The notes: generated from the letters alone by a model not told the origin. Positions 53,703 to 62,816 are shown, counted from the first letter of the stretch. The stretch is 64,000 nt of DNA from Halobacillus amylolyticus (GCF_022921115.1 NZ_CP095075.1:434001-498000), one strand, 5' to 3'. Translations and numbers: made by a program.

Positions 53703-53737
53703 AAAGGAAGCTGCTAAACTGGGCAGTTTCCTTTTTT
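53703..53737 (+). terminator. terminator of the corrinoid uptake pair
   Basis: 12-bp stem AAAGGAAGCTGC with GCAGTTTCCTTT (one G-U pair), followed by a T run. Confidence 0.85.
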
Positions 53738-53826
53738 TATTGTTTGAAAAGTTATAAATTTTTGCGCTCTTCTTAATGCCCTGTTATTGTTTTTCATTTT
53801 TAATTATCCGTATTATGATAAGGAAG

Positions 53827-53853
53827 TGTAACTTTTTTATCTACATAACCGAC
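53827..53853 (+). promoter_or_regulatory. SigX autoregulatory promoter
   Basis: TGTAAC (53827-53832) and CGAC (53850-53853) with a 17-base spacer fit the SigX/ECF consensus exactly. It lies 28 bases before the sigX start. Confidence 0.85.
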
Positions 53854-53881
53854 AATATGAATGAACGGGGAGGTTCAAAGT

Positions 53882-54418
53882 GTGAAACCGTTCTTTGATG
53901 AATTTTATGATAAGTATCATCGAGATCTATTTCAATTTATTTATTATATGGTTAAAAACCGTCAAGCAGCTGAAGATTTAACACAGGAGGTTTATATAAA
54001 AGTGCTTCAATCGTACCAATCTTTTGATGGCAGAAGCAGTGAAAAAACGTGGTTGTTCTCCATTGCACGTCATGTGGCAATTGACTATTTTCGCAAGCAA
54101 GGAAGAAAACGTAAGAAAATCATGGACTTTTTTAACTGGCAAGAAAAAGGAGAATCATTGAAGGATGACGAGGCTTTACCTGAGGAAATCGTTGAGTTGA
54201 ATGATCAAATGAGGGAAGTTTATGAAGCACTTGATCAATGTACGTTAGATCAAAAAAGTGTCATCATATTGAGGTATATTCAAGGAATGTCTATACAGGA
54301 AACCGCTGCTATCCTCCAGTTCAGTGAAAGTAAGGTGAAGACTACACAACATAGAGGGATGCAGGCTTTGAAAAAACGATTACAGGCAAGGGAGGAGGGC
54401 GACGACCATGAAGCATAA
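53882..54418 (+). CDS. sigX: ECF sigma factor SigX
   Basis: Extracytoplasmic-function sigma factor controlling cell-envelope charge and cationic peptide resistance genes. 178 residues. Region 2 has DLFQFIYYMVKNRQAAEDLTQEVYIKVLQ and WLFSIARHVAIDYFRKQ (about 17-80). Region 4 has LDQKSVIILRYIQGMSIQETAAILQFSESKVKTTQHRG (about 122-160). GTG at 53882 is chosen: GGGGAGG lies eight bases before it; the ATG at 53861 has no site and lies too near the promoter. Overlaps rsiX by 11 bases. Confidence 0.93.
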   Translation: MKPFFDEFYDKYHRDLFQFIYYMVKNRQAAEDLTQEVYIKVLQSYQSFDGRSSEKTWLFSIARHVAIDYFRKQGRKRKKIMDFFNWQEKGESLKDDEALPEEIVELNDQMREVYEALDQCTLDQKSVIILRYIQGMSIQETAAILQFSESKVKTTQHRGMQALKKRLQAREEGDDHEA

Positions 54419-55553
54419 TGATGAACAGAATGAACGTTTAGAAAAGATGCTGCATGAGTTCCCGGACATTAAAGATAAAAAAAAGAAGGCAGAGTATTAC
54501 CGTCAGCTTCCTGAGGAGAGTCCTCAACAGAGGAACTCGCGCCCGAGATGGCTTGTGCCTGGTCTCGCCTCTATCATGGTCTTGCTAATTTTAGCGATTG
54601 TTGTACCTTTTTCACTTTATTCCATGCAAGATGGAGCTTTGAATACACCTGAGTCTTTTACTGAAAATCAGACTTTGACTCAAGACAATCATGAAAGTTC
54701 AAGTAGTCCAGAAAATTTTCCTGCTGATATCAGGCAAGGGGATGTGGGTCAAACGAGTGAACAATTGACTAGCATGCTTGTAGAAGAAATTACAAATGAG
54801 ATGAAGCCTTTAGCTGTAGCTGATAAAAATGCTCAACATATCGTCCCTCTGACGATGATAGCAACTGAAGAAGGTGAAGAAAATCAAACAATAAATGCGG
54901 AACAGCTTGGATTATCGAAAAGCTTTCTAGAAAATATTGATATTTCGATTAACAAAGAAGCGAGGGAAGCAAGAGTCACATTTCCGAATGACTTTACAGT
55001 AAGCGGCGGGAATGCGATGACTACAACAATTGTAAATAGCATTAAGTGGGCTGTTGAACCTTACGATATTGATAACATTTTACTACAGACGGAAGAGGGA
55101 GCACCAGTTTCGTTAGGCAGTTATGGAAACGTCACGTCATTGTCAACGATAAAAGAAGAAAGCTTTATTTTTAAAGTGCTCGAATCAGCCTCTAAAGATA
55201 CCTTCTTTTTCGTACCTATCTCTATAACCCAAGGTCTTTCAATAAGCGATGCTTTAGAAGAATTAAAAAAGGACGAGGAAAATCCGCAGGTGAAATCACC
55301 TATTCCATCTGAAGTCAAGATTCAGTCCTCACATGAAGAAGGAAGAAGGCTCGTAATTGAACTTAATAATCCTAAGCATTTTGACAAACAAGAGATGCTG
55401 ACAGGTATAGAATCGATTCTGATTACCGCTCGTCATTTTGGTTATGATCAAGTCGTATTTGAAAATACATCGATCGGAAAGCTTGGTCCTTACCAGCTGA
55501 ATGAATCCATTGAAACACCTAAAGGACTAAACCCTATACCAGCTGACCAATAA
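54408..55553 (+). CDS. rsiX: anti-sigma X factor RsiX
   Basis: Membrane anti-sigma factor that holds SigX. 381 residues: a cytoplasmic N-terminal part (about 1-45) that binds the sigma factor, one helix (WLVPGLASIMVLLILAIVVPFSLYS, about 46-70), and a large outer domain to the end. The outer domain looks like two GerMN-like or sporulation-type repeats; I cannot name it with certainty. It overlaps sigX by 11 bases, as expected for a sigma/anti-sigma pair made in balance. A terminator follows within 3 bases of the stop. Confidence 0.9.
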   Translation: MKHNDEQNERLEKMLHEFPDIKDKKKKAEYYRQLPEESPQQRNSRPRWLVPGLASIMVLLILAIVVPFSLYSMQDGALNTPESFTENQTLTQDNHESSSSPENFPADIRQGDVGQTSEQLTSMLVEEITNEMKPLAVADKNAQHIVPLTMIATEEGEENQTINAEQLGLSKSFLENIDISINKEAREARVTFPNDFTVSGGNAMTTTIVNSIKWAVEPYDIDNILLQTEEGAPVSLGSYGNVTSLSTIKEESFIFKVLESASKDTFFFVPISITQGLSISDALEELKKDEENPQVKSPIPSEVKIQSSHEEGRRLVIELNNPKHFDKQEMLTGIESILITARHFGYDQVVFENTSIGKLGPYQLNESIETPKGLNPIPADQ

Positions 55554-55556
55554 TAG

Positions 55557-55584
55557 GAACCCTTGCCATAAGCAGGGGTTCTTT
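55557..55584 (+). terminator. terminator of sigX-rsiX
   Basis: 10-bp stem GAACCCTTGC with GCAGGGGTTC (one G-U pair), loop CATAA, then TTTCG; directly after the rsiX stop. Confidence 0.75.
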
Positions 55585-55736
55585 CGCGTTTTTAAGATGG
55601 ATACGTTTATTAACCCAGTCCTTCCTCGTTTCTAACGTAGTGCCCCCACGCTTTTGTGCTGTTCTCAAGGTATTTTCGATAGAATAATGGAGGCGCCCAT
55701 GATAAAATAAGGACATGCTAATGAGGAGACGATGGT

Positions 55737-56184
55737 ATGGACAGAGAGGTTTTGATGGAACAAGTGTCAAAAAAAATCAAATTAATCCGCGTCGAGTATG
55801 GATATACCCAGAATCGTATGGCTACTATCCTCGGGGTGTCGAAGAAGACACTTGTTCAAATAGAGAAAGAGAGAACACATGCAAACTGGACAACCATAGT
55901 AGCGGCGGTTTGTGCTCTATTTCAAGAAAGTGAAGTTATAGGAAGTATGTTAGGAGACTCCCCTCTTGAAATTATAGAAACAATTGCTCACGAACAAATT
56001 GACCTGCCAAAAGGAAAGACAATAGGCGGGAAAATGTGGTGGACAACTGCAGAAGAAATAGGTCAGTATAAATTGCAACAGAATGCATTTTCGAATTATT
56101 GATGAGCATGGTTACCGCTGGTACTCAAGTTTTAATAAGGAAGAGGCACTGTTTCGGTATCGTCAGCTTACAACGAATGATTAA
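55737..56184 (+). CDS. XRE-family regulator, apparently frameshifted near its end
   Basis: A helix-turn-helix regulator. The first 114 codons read normally: KIKLIRVEYGYTQNRMATILGVSKKTLVQIEKER is the DNA-binding part (about 13-46). At about 56084 an extra base shifts the frame: the frame seen ends NAFSNY, while the next frame continues convincingly with HFRIIDEHGYRWYSSF and NKEEALFRYRQL to a stop at 56182. The repaired protein would have about 149 residues. Targets are unknown. The start is ATG at 55737, just after GAGGAGACGATGGT. A convergent terminator (56188-56214) separates it from fer. Confidence 0.75.
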
Positions 56185-56187
56185 AAA

Positions 56188-56214
56188 ATTCCCTTCTGCT
56201 CGGGAGAAGGGAAT
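56188..56214. terminator. bidirectional terminator between the XRE gene and fer
   Basis: 10-bp perfect stem ATTCCCTTCT with AGAAGGGAAT, A run on one side and TTTTATT on the other. Confidence 0.75.
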
Positions 56215-56218
56215 GATT

Positions 56219-56488
<270 letters not shown>

Positions 56489-56606
56489 TCACCTCATGAA
56501 GAATTTTCGTAGAGGGTCAAATGGTTAAGAGAAAAACTCGTACATAGTTATTGTAAGATGTGTGTGTTAACTTTTCAATAGATAAGAAGGGGAGTGAGAG
56601 TCTCAC

Positions 56607-57677
56607 TTGTTTTTATATATTATTTTAGAGTGTGTGCTGCAAATGAATGGGGAGCGGACGATATCAGGGATCTTTCATTTGCTAAAGGGGAAACGATCTT
56701 CCCAAACATTGCAGGATGCACGTTCCTATAAATTAGATCAGTACTTTGGCATTTATCCTAGTCTTTCAAGGCAAGTCTTAGAGGCATCTACTAAACGTGC
56801 AGCTAATGAGCAACTTATTAGTATAGAAAATAAACAGTTTGCTGTCCTTATAAAGAAAGGCCGCGATTATATGGCCAACTACGAGGGACCACCCCCAAAG
56901 TATTTTTCAGGTATGGCCGAACAGGGGAATGTAAGAGAATTTCAAGATCGTTTGCAATTGTTTGTTCAAACGGTTACTCATATGTCCATGGAGAACCCAT
57001 CGTTTTTACCCATTGTGGAGCAGCTTAAGGTTCAGCAATGGGTAAAAAAACAATATGTGGTGAATAAAGGAAGAATAAAAGACGTTGAGGCACAGTTATA
57101 TCTGGAGTTGGCCACATTACTTAACCAGTTGACACGTTTAGAGGCAGAATTATTTACAAGTCGATTAACTGGGGAAAGCATTGTTGGGGAGACAAGGGGT
57201 CAATTGGCACTCGATCACAATATTAGTGTAGAGGACGTCGACATTCTATTGTCACATGTCTCCTACTTCTTATACCATCAAACCAAGGATAGTCCCTCCT
57301 GCTATCCAGAGTTAGCCCGTTGTCTTGAGGGCTTGTCATCTTCAAATCTTATCACGCAATCAGCGAAAAGAACCTATCAATATTTGGAGCGTGGATTTTG
57401 CGTAGAAGACATTGCAGCGAAAAGGCAATTAAAAATGAGTACGATTCAGGATCACGTCGTCGAAGCAGCATTAGTTGTACCCAACTTCTCAATTCGTCCT
57501 TTTATTAGCGAAGGGGACGAAAAGAGAATTATCGATTCAGCTGAAACCCTTCAGACGAAGCGTTTGAAAAAGATCTACGAATCATTAGAGGGACACTTTA
57601 GCTATTTCGAGTTACGGTTAGTATTAGCAAAGGAACAGCACGCACAAAAGGAGCCAACGCCATATGCAACATCCTGA
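56607..57677 (+). CDS. ypbB: YpbB-like helix-turn-helix protein
   Basis: A 356-residue protein found upstream of recQ in Bacillus. The N-terminal 250 residues are helical, with ISGIFHLLKGKRSSQTLQDARSY-like and LEASTKRAAN stretches. The C-terminal part (about 255-345) has the HTH_40 pattern: TYQYLERGFCVEDIAAKRQLKMSTIQDHVVEAAL, the same domain that follows the helicase core in some RecQ proteins. It may therefore be a helicase accessory factor split off from RecQ; that is inference. The start is TTG at 56607 after GGGGAG. Overlaps recQ by 14 bases. Confidence 0.85.
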   Translation: MFLYIILECVLQMNGERTISGIFHLLKGKRSSQTLQDARSYKLDQYFGIYPSLSRQVLEASTKRAANEQLISIENKQFAVLIKKGRDYMANYEGPPPKYFSGMAEQGNVREFQDRLQLFVQTVTHMSMENPSFLPIVEQLKVQQWVKKQYVVNKGRIKDVEAQLYLELATLLNQLTRLEAELFTSRLTGESIVGETRGQLALDHNISVEDVDILLSHVSYFLYHQTKDSPSCYPELARCLEGLSSSNLITQSAKRTYQYLERGFCVEDIAAKRQLKMSTIQDHVVEAALVVPNFSIRPFISEGDEKRIIDSAETLQTKRLKKIYESLEGHFSYFELRLVLAKEQHAQKEPTPYATS

Positions 57678-59199
57678 TTTAAAGCAGAAGCTTTATGAAC
57701 ACTTTGGTTATCGCCAGTTTAGGGAAGGGCAACAGGAGATTATTGAAGAGGTTATGAAGGGGGTGGATGTATTAGGAATACTGCCTACAGGAACAGGAAA
57801 GTCCATTTGTTTTCAGTTGCCTGCATTGCTTTCTTCCGGAACGACAATAGTTGTATCCCCCTTAATTTCTTTAATGGTGGATCAAGTGAAGCAACTGAAA
57901 GCAACTGGATTTAAGTCTGTTATTTCGCTGAATAGTTTTATGGATCAAAGAGAAAGGCGAACAATGATGGGCAATCTTCAGCAGTATTCACTCATCTATC
58001 TCTCACCGGAAATGCTGCAAAATGAGTGGGTTCAGCAACAGTTGAAGAAACAGAAGGTTGATCTTTTCGTTATCGATGAGGCGCACTGTATCTCCCAGTG
58101 GGGCCATGAATTTAGAACAGACTACTTAAAATTGAAGGAAACAATCGAGCTGCTTAATCACCCCACCGTGTTAGCCCTAAGTGCAACGGCAACACCAGAA
58201 GTTCAAGCAGATATAAAACAACAGCTGGATCGTCCTGATATGACTGCACATATTTACCCAATGGACAAAGTAAACATGAGCTTCGCTGTAGAAGAATATG
58301 ATCATCCTGATGATAAGTTGCAACGGATCATCGAGCTATTGGCTAACAGAAAAGCCCCAACCATGATCTATTTTTCCAGTCGCCAATCAGCAGAACGAAT
58401 TTCGCAAGAATTAAAAGGTAAGTTAGATCAAAGAGTAGCCTTTTATCACGGTGGAATGGAGCAGATGGACCGGCTTCTCGTTCAACAACAGTTTATGAAT
58501 GATCAGGTAGATGTGATTTGTTGTACAAGTGCTTTCGGGATGGGCGTGGATAAGCCGAACATTCGAAGAGTCATCCATTATCATTTTCCTTCTCAACTAG
58601 AATCGTTTATACAGGAAGTTGGTCGGGCAGGTCGTGATGGAAAGCCTTGTGCTAGCCTTATGTTATACACACCAGCTGATCATTATTTACCGCAGTTGTT
58701 CATACAAAGTGAATTGCCTGAACTTGAGGATGTCTCAAGAGTGCTTCGATCCATTTATTCATTTGTGGGTAAGGGAGAAGTGCTTTTGAGTAATGATGAC
58801 ATGGCAGAGCAGCTTCAGCTTTCTGAATCACAGTGGAACTTTTTTAAATACCAGCTTGAGCAGGAGAATTTATTATCTCCAGATTCAGTCACTGGCACTA
58901 AAAAGATGTGGAAACAAGCAGAGGAAAGAATCCGGTTGATTGTACAACAGCGCTGGACGTATAAAAAACAAAAGCTCCAGGAGATGCTGAATTGGCTTCA
59001 CCATCCAGGCTGTAAACGGAAGATGCTTTATGCTTCTTTTCAAAAGTTATGCAGAACTCCTGACGTTCCCTGCTGCAGTTATTGTGGTTTCATTATCTCT
59101 GAGATGCTCCTTGAAATAGATACTAGACGTCCCGTATATTCCGGCTGGAAGGAACGCTTGGAAAAGATATTTCACCAAGGGGCAGCCTCATGCGATTAA
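57664..59199 (+). CDS. recQ: ATP-dependent DNA helicase, short RecQ (RecS type)
   Basis: A 3'-5' DNA helicase of 511 residues. Motif I GILPTGTGKSICFQLP near residue 41, motif II VIDEAHCISQWGHEFR near 138, motif III ALSATATP near 175, motif VI EVGRAGRDGKP near 320. A zinc-binding region with CCSYCG is near 476. The HRDC domain of full RecQ is absent, as in B. subtilis RecS (496 residues). The ATG at 57664 lies inside the end of ypbB. It overlaps the next gene by ten bases. Confidence 0.94.
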   Translation: MQHPDLKQKLYEHFGYRQFREGQQEIIEEVMKGVDVLGILPTGTGKSICFQLPALLSSGTTIVVSPLISLMVDQVKQLKATGFKSVISLNSFMDQRERRTMMGNLQQYSLIYLSPEMLQNEWVQQQLKKQKVDLFVIDEAHCISQWGHEFRTDYLKLKETIELLNHPTVLALSATATPEVQADIKQQLDRPDMTAHIYPMDKVNMSFAVEEYDHPDDKLQRIIELLANRKAPTMIYFSSRQSAERISQELKGKLDQRVAFYHGGMEQMDRLLVQQQFMNDQVDVICCTSAFGMGVDKPNIRRVIHYHFPSQLESFIQEVGRAGRDGKPCASLMLYTPADHYLPQLFIQSELPELEDVSRVLRSIYSFVGKGEVLLSNDDMAEQLQLSESQWNFFKYQLEQENLLSPDSVTGTKKMWKQAEERIRLIVQQRWTYKKQKLQEMLNWLHHPGCKRKMLYASFQKLCRTPDVPCCSYCGFIISEMLLEIDTRRPVYSGWKERLEKIFHQGAASCD

Positions 59200-59768
59200 C
59201 TGATCAAGCACAACTGATTAAACAAATGTCAGATCGGGAAGTGACGAAACACCTTGTTTATACACAGCTTTTTATTTTTCTATTCGCCATTGCCTTAAGT
59301 GTCTTTCTATTTGATGCGTTTTTTTCGGACTGGCAGCAATTATTCACTTTGACTTTTAATGAATGGTTGTTCTATGGTATTTTGCCTGCCGTGGTCGTAC
59401 TGGCTATTGATTTTGTACTAATGGCTAGTTTGCCTAAACGTTTCTATGATGATGGAGGCATTAATGAAAAGGTATTCAAAAATCAACCGCTTACTAAAAT
59501 TTTTTTCTTAACCTTGATTATTGCATTTTCCGAAGAAATGCTTTTTCGTGGAGCTATCCAGACGGAATTCGGATATATTATTGCAAGTTTGGTGTTTGCG
59601 GTCATACATTTTAGGTATTTAACAAAGGTTGTCCTATTCGTGTCTGTATTATGTGTGAGTTTTTTAATTGGCTATATGTACGAGCTGACACATAGTTTAT
59701 CTGTTACAATTACGTCGCATTTTTTAATTGACTTTATATTAGCACTCTCAATACGTGTAAGGAAGTGA
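59190..59768 (+). CDS. ypbD: CPBP-family intramembrane metalloprotease YpbD
   Basis: A 192-residue protein with about six membrane helices, of the Abi/CaaX protease family (CPBP). Motifs: FSEEMLFRGAIQ near residue 114 (EExxxR), FAVIHFRYL near 137 and SHFLIDFIL near 176. Such proteins cleave or process membrane proteins or peptides; YpbD's substrate is not established. Overlaps recQ by ten bases, and is part of the ypbB-recQ-ypbD operon. Confidence 0.9.
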   Translation: MRLTDQAQLIKQMSDREVTKHLVYTQLFIFLFAIALSVFLFDAFFSDWQQLFTLTFNEWLFYGILPAVVVLAIDFVLMASLPKRFYDDGGINEKVFKNQPLTKIFFLTLIIAFSEEMLFRGAIQTEFGYIIASLVFAVIHFRYLTKVVLFVSVLCVSFLIGYMYELTHSLSVTITSHFLIDFILALSIRVRK

Positions 59769-59778
59769 GGACATTGTT

Positions 59779-60105
59779 ATGACTCAAGAAGACCATCGGA
59801 AAGATCAAGCATTACAGTTAAGAAAGTATGCTGATCGTCAAAAGTTTCCCGAAGAGAAAGAAGTGAATGTTTTACAACTTCCACCGAGAAATGAGGTGCA
59901 CAAAAAGGAGCAGGCTCAAAACAAGTGGAAACTCAGCAGGATCTGGTTGCGATTTTTAGTCCTGTTATTTGTTCTAATAATCCTTTTTTTCTTCTCTTAT
60001 CAATACTGGGATGTCTGGTTTGATGAAACCCGCAATTTGGACGGATCGGATGCACCGCATTATCATGAAGAAATAACAATTCAAAGGAAAGCATCAACTC
60101 CTTGA
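59779..60105 (+). CDS. YpbE-like single-pass membrane protein lacking the LysM domain
   Basis: A 108-residue protein: a charged cytoplasmic part (about 1-50), one membrane helix (LVLLFVLIILFFFSYQYW, about 60-78) and a short outer tail. It occupies the place of B. subtilis ypbE, which has the same N-terminal layout but continues into an outer LysM domain to about 240 residues. Here the frame stops about 30 residues after the helix, and a terminator follows. The ATG follows GTGAGGACATTG, ten bases after ypbD. Function unknown. Confidence 0.7.
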   Translation: MTQEDHRKDQALQLRKYADRQKFPEEKEVNVLQLPPRNEVHKKEQAQNKWKLSRIWLRFLVLLFVLIILFFFSYQYWDVWFDETRNLDGSDAPHYHEEITIQRKASTP

Positions 60106-60112
60106 TTAAGAA

Positions 60113-60145
60113 AAACAAGCGCGTCATTCTTAGACGCGCTTGTTT
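60113..60145. terminator. bidirectional terminator between the ypbE-like gene and cotJC
   Basis: 13-bp perfect stem AAACAAGCGCGTC with GACGCGCTTGTTT and a 7-base loop. Confidence 0.85.
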
Positions 60146-60713
60146 AGAAAATCTGCTTTTTATCACGTTTATCTTTTAATATTTCTACCGCTTCCATAAA
60201 CCTTTGTGAATGAACGATCTCTCTCTCCCGCAAGAATTTAAGACTGTCGTTTAAAAAAGGATCGTCAGACATATTTATGATCCATTGATAGGTAGCACGG
60301 GCTTTTTCCTCTGCTGCAATATCTTCATATAGATCAGCGATCGGATCGCCTTTTGCTTGAATGTACGTAGCTGTCCAGGGAGCACCTGCTGCATTATGGT
60401 AAAATAGTGCCTTGTCATGATTGGCATAATGAGCACCGAGCCCTGCTTCCTTCATTTGTTCCGGAGTTGCATCTTTCGTTAACTTATAAATCATAGCTGC
60501 TATCATTTCGAGGTGAGCAAATTCTTCTGTACCGATATCGGTCAGCAAACCGATAACATGATCTGGAATGGTGTATCGTTGATTTAAGTAACGAAGGGCA
60601 GCGGAAAGTTCTCCATCCGCTCCTCCATATTGTTCAATCAAAAATTTAGCTAATCTTGGATTACATTCACTAACTTTTACAGGGTACTGCAATTTTTTCT
60701 CATAATACCACAT
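60144..60713 (-). CDS. cotJC: spore coat protein CotJC (manganese-catalase-like)
   Basis: A 189-residue ferritin-like four-helix protein of the manganese catalase family, a spore coat component. Metal-binding Glu and His residues lie in TDIGTEEFAHLEMIAAMIYK (near 60-79) and EEKARATYQWI near 134-145, with HSQRF near 168. It may break down hydrogen peroxide in the coat; activity is not proven for most members. The ATG at 60713 follows AAGGGGGAAAAT. Last gene of cotJABC, read in the mother cell. Confidence 0.95.
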   Translation of the reverse strand: MWYYEKKLQYPVKVSECNPRLAKFLIEQYGGADGELSAALRYLNQRYTIPDHVIGLLTDIGTEEFAHLEMIAAMIYKLTKDATPEQMKEAGLGAHYANHDKALFYHNAAGAPWTATYIQAKGDPIADLYEDIAAEEKARATYQWIINMSDDPFLNDSLKFLREREIVHSQRFMEAVEILKDKRDKKQIF

Positions 60714-60734
60714 AATTTTCCCCCTTCAAATGAA

Positions 60735-61004
60735 TTAAAGCTGCCATGGCCAAGGACCTTCCCCCCAATTCCATGGGTAGCCAGAGTAACTTTCTCCATA
60801 TTGCCTTAAGGGTCCGAAGTACTGTTCATACTGTTGCTTTAACAGTTTACTTTCATAAGCCAAATGATTGAATTGTTGGATCTGATTCATATCATCAGGG
60901 TGGGTATCTAAATACAAGGTCAATTCAACAAGGGCGAAATCCACTTTTTGAATTTGCTCCATCAACTGATAACGGTTTGGACTTTCGGGTGCTTTTTCGC
61001 TCAT
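60735..61004 (-). CDS. cotJB: spore coat protein CotJB
   Basis: An 89-residue coat protein with a helical first part (YQLMEQIQKVDFALVELTLYLDTHPDD, near 12-38) and a Tyr/Gly/Trp-rich end (YSGYPWNWGEGPWPW). CotJA and CotJC interact in B. subtilis; the role of CotJB is not known in detail. ATG at 61004 overlaps cotJA by four bases, and AAGGAGAAAAAGG is its ribosome site. Thirty bases before the cotJC stop-to-start gap. Confidence 0.92.
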   Translation of the reverse strand: MSEKAPESPNRYQLMEQIQKVDFALVELTLYLDTHPDDMNQIQQFNHLAYESKLLKQQYEQYFGPLRQYGESYSGYPWNWGEGPWPWQL

Positions 61005-61219
61005 CCTTTTTCTCCTTTCTCATTACTAGGGTAGGAGTCGTACAGGCATGGCCAAAGGGTGCCGCGATATAATGCTTCATTAAGTGGATATTGCTGAAGC
61101 CCTGGTGGTTGATAGTTCAAGTAGAGGTTTGGTGGTGTTTGGTAACATTTTTGTTTAGTTGGCGGGCAAGGGTCATATGGACTATGATAAGGTTTGTAAC
61201 ATTTTACAGGTGTGTACAT
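61001..61219 (-). CDS. cotJA: spore coat protein CotJA
   Basis: A 72-residue Pro-, Tyr- and Cys-rich spore coat protein (YTPVKCYKPYHSPYDPCPP, later GTLWPCLYDSY). First gene of the cotJABC operon. ATG at 61219 is chosen because AAGGTGATAAG precedes it; the longer frame from 61261 has no site and would cover the promoter. The Pro/Tyr-rich part and the NEALYRGTLWP motif are typical of CotJA. Confidence 0.9.
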   Translation of the reverse strand: MYTPVKCYKPYHSPYDPCPPTKQKCYQTPPNLYLNYQPPGLQQYPLNEALYRGTLWPCLYDSYPSNEKGEKG

Positions 61220-61256
61220 TCTTATCACCTTACTTTCTTCAATTATCAATCTACAC

Positions 61257-61285
61257 ACCATATGTACAAAGAAAGTGTATTATTC
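61257..61285 (-). promoter_or_regulatory. possible SigE promoter of cotJABC
   Basis: On the minus strand GAATAAT (61285-61279) resembles the SigE -35 (KMATATT) and CATATGGT (61264-61257) its -10 (CATANNNT), with a 14-base spacer. cotJABC is SigE-dependent in B. subtilis. Confidence 0.4.
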
Positions 61286-61361
61286 AACTGGACAAGCAGG
61301 AAAATGAGGCCTTTTAACCGAAATATTATAGAAGTGATAAAGATCTACGAGGAGGGAGTTT

Positions 61362-61994
61362 ATGTTTGTAAAAAGTATTATGAAACCTGTGCATAAATCG
61401 TTCACAGCCAAGAAGGATGAAGGATTGGGAGAAGTCTTAGATCGTTTGAACACCAAGAACTTACATGCTATGCCTGTACTGGACGGTCAAAAATTTATCG
61501 GGATGATCTCAAAGGAGATTATATACCATGCCTTTTTTGAAAGTGACCAAGAAAAAAATTTATTTTTAAATGAAAATACAGCAGGTGATGTTGCCCTGTA
61601 TAGAGATCTTTCTATCCATGACGAAGAGGTTTTTGAACATACCTTGCCATCATTTAAAGGATTTCCGGTGCTAGCCGTTGTTGACGAAGCCCAGCATTTT
61701 AAAGGCCTAATTACTCGTTACGATGTAATTGAACAGTTTGAAAGTGCCTTCGGTGTGAAGAAAAAAGGTATTAGGATTGCCTTTACGTCAGAAGAGTCAG
61801 AAGGGCGAATTGAACGCTTAGGTGACATCATTAAGAGTTATCACGAGAATGTCATTTCTTTGGCTACTTTTGATGAGACAGACAAGTTGGCAAGGCGCAT
61901 TGTTTTAAAGATTGAAAAGAAAGATAATATTGATCAATTCACGAAAAAATTGGAGAAAATGGGCTTTCGTATACTAAGTGTTAAGGAAGTTTAA
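61362..61994 (+). CDS. CBS-domain pair with C-terminal ACT-like domain
   Basis: A 210-residue cytoplasmic protein. Two CBS motifs (about 1-60: VKSIMKPVHKSFTAKKDEGLGEVLDRL; and about 72-135: DVALYRDLSIHDEE to FKGLITRYDVIEQFE) form an adenine-nucleotide sensing module. The last 75 residues (GIRIAFTSEESEGRIERLGDI to MGFRILSVKEV) look like an ACT or related regulatory fold. Its effector and target are not known. The ATG follows GAGGAGGGAGTT. It is a single gene closed by a strong terminator. Confidence 0.85.
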   Translation: MFVKSIMKPVHKSFTAKKDEGLGEVLDRLNTKNLHAMPVLDGQKFIGMISKEIIYHAFFESDQEKNLFLNENTAGDVALYRDLSIHDEEVFEHTLPSFKGFPVLAVVDEAQHFKGLITRYDVIEQFESAFGVKKKGIRIAFTSEESEGRIERLGDIIKSYHENVISLATFDETDKLARRIVLKIEKKDNIDQFTKKLEKMGFRILSVKEV

Positions 61995-62030
61995 AAAAGC
62001 CACTATGTGTTTGACACATAGTGGCTTTTT
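61994..62030 (+). terminator. terminator of the CBS-ACT gene
   Basis: 17-bp perfect stem AAAAAGCCACTATGTGT with its complement, loop TTG, ending in a T run; overlaps the stop codon. Confidence 0.9.
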
Positions 62031-62069
62031 GTTGTGGTATGATAAAGTTTACTTCAGAAAGAGGTGTGG

Positions 62070-62816
62070 ATGAACGTGCGCATGATTGCAAGTGCTATTG
62101 TAGTTGTTGTATGGTTGTTGGTAAAAATGTTCCGTACAGCTGTTTCTGATAAGATCAGTACACATTCCCTTACAGTTCCCATAGAAAAATCCCATACGAT
62201 CTTTTTTATTTCGGACATTCATAACCGCTTGATCAATCAACAAACAATTGCTAACATCAGTGACGAGGTCGATACTGTTATAATAGGCGGGGATTTGGCA
62301 GACCGTCGTGTTTCTTCAAGTAGGCTTTCAGCTAATATTAAGCTGTTACATAGTTGGAATGTGCCGATTTATTTTGTTGCTGGGAACAATGATCACGAAT
62401 TTAAACCACAGCCTATATTATCGCTTCTCAAACATGAAGGGATTAAAGTTCTTTCAAATCAATGGATAAATCTTAATGGTAAAGGACTCACTCTTAGCGG
62501 GATCGACCCTTATTTTAATGAGCCATCTATCCCTGCATGTATTCCTGAAAACAGTGTAAACATATTAGTTATTCACGAGCCATCCCTCTTAAAGGAGTTC
62601 TCAGTGGACACATACAATCCATATGATTTAATCTTAACCGGGCATACCCATGGTGGCCAAATCAGGATTTTTGGCCAGGGGCCTTATTCTCGCGGTTTTT
62701 GGGGGAAGTACCATAAGGCTGCTTTCTTAAATAGCGAAGGATATGGAACGTCTTTAATTCCCATGAGATTAGGGACGACACCAGAGGTTCATTTGATTAA
62801 GCTCTTGCCCTGCTAA
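62070..62816 (+). CDS. ypbG: metallophosphoesterase YpbG
   Basis: A 248-residue calcineurin-like phosphoesterase anchored by one N-terminal helix (IASAIVVVVWLLVKMF). Metal motifs in order: FFISDIHNR near residue 47, IIGGDLADRR near 74, VAGNNDHEFKP near 104, VIHEPS near 168 and LTGHTHGGQIRIFG near 190. Substrate unknown; in B. subtilis ypbG precedes ypbH as here. The start is unsure: ATG at 62070 (short spacing to AGAGGTG), GTG at 62076 or ATG at 62082 are all possible. Confidence 0.9.
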   Translation: MNVRMIASAIVVVVWLLVKMFRTAVSDKISTHSLTVPIEKSHTIFFISDIHNRLINQQTIANISDEVDTVIIGGDLADRRVSSSRLSANIKLLHSWNVPIYFVAGNNDHEFKPQPILSLLKHEGIKVLSNQWINLNGKGLTLSGIDPYFNEPSIPACIPENSVNILVIHEPSLLKEFSVDTYNPYDLILTGHTHGGQIRIFGQGPYSRGFWGKYHKAAFLNSEGYGTSLIPMRLGTTPEVHLIKLLPC

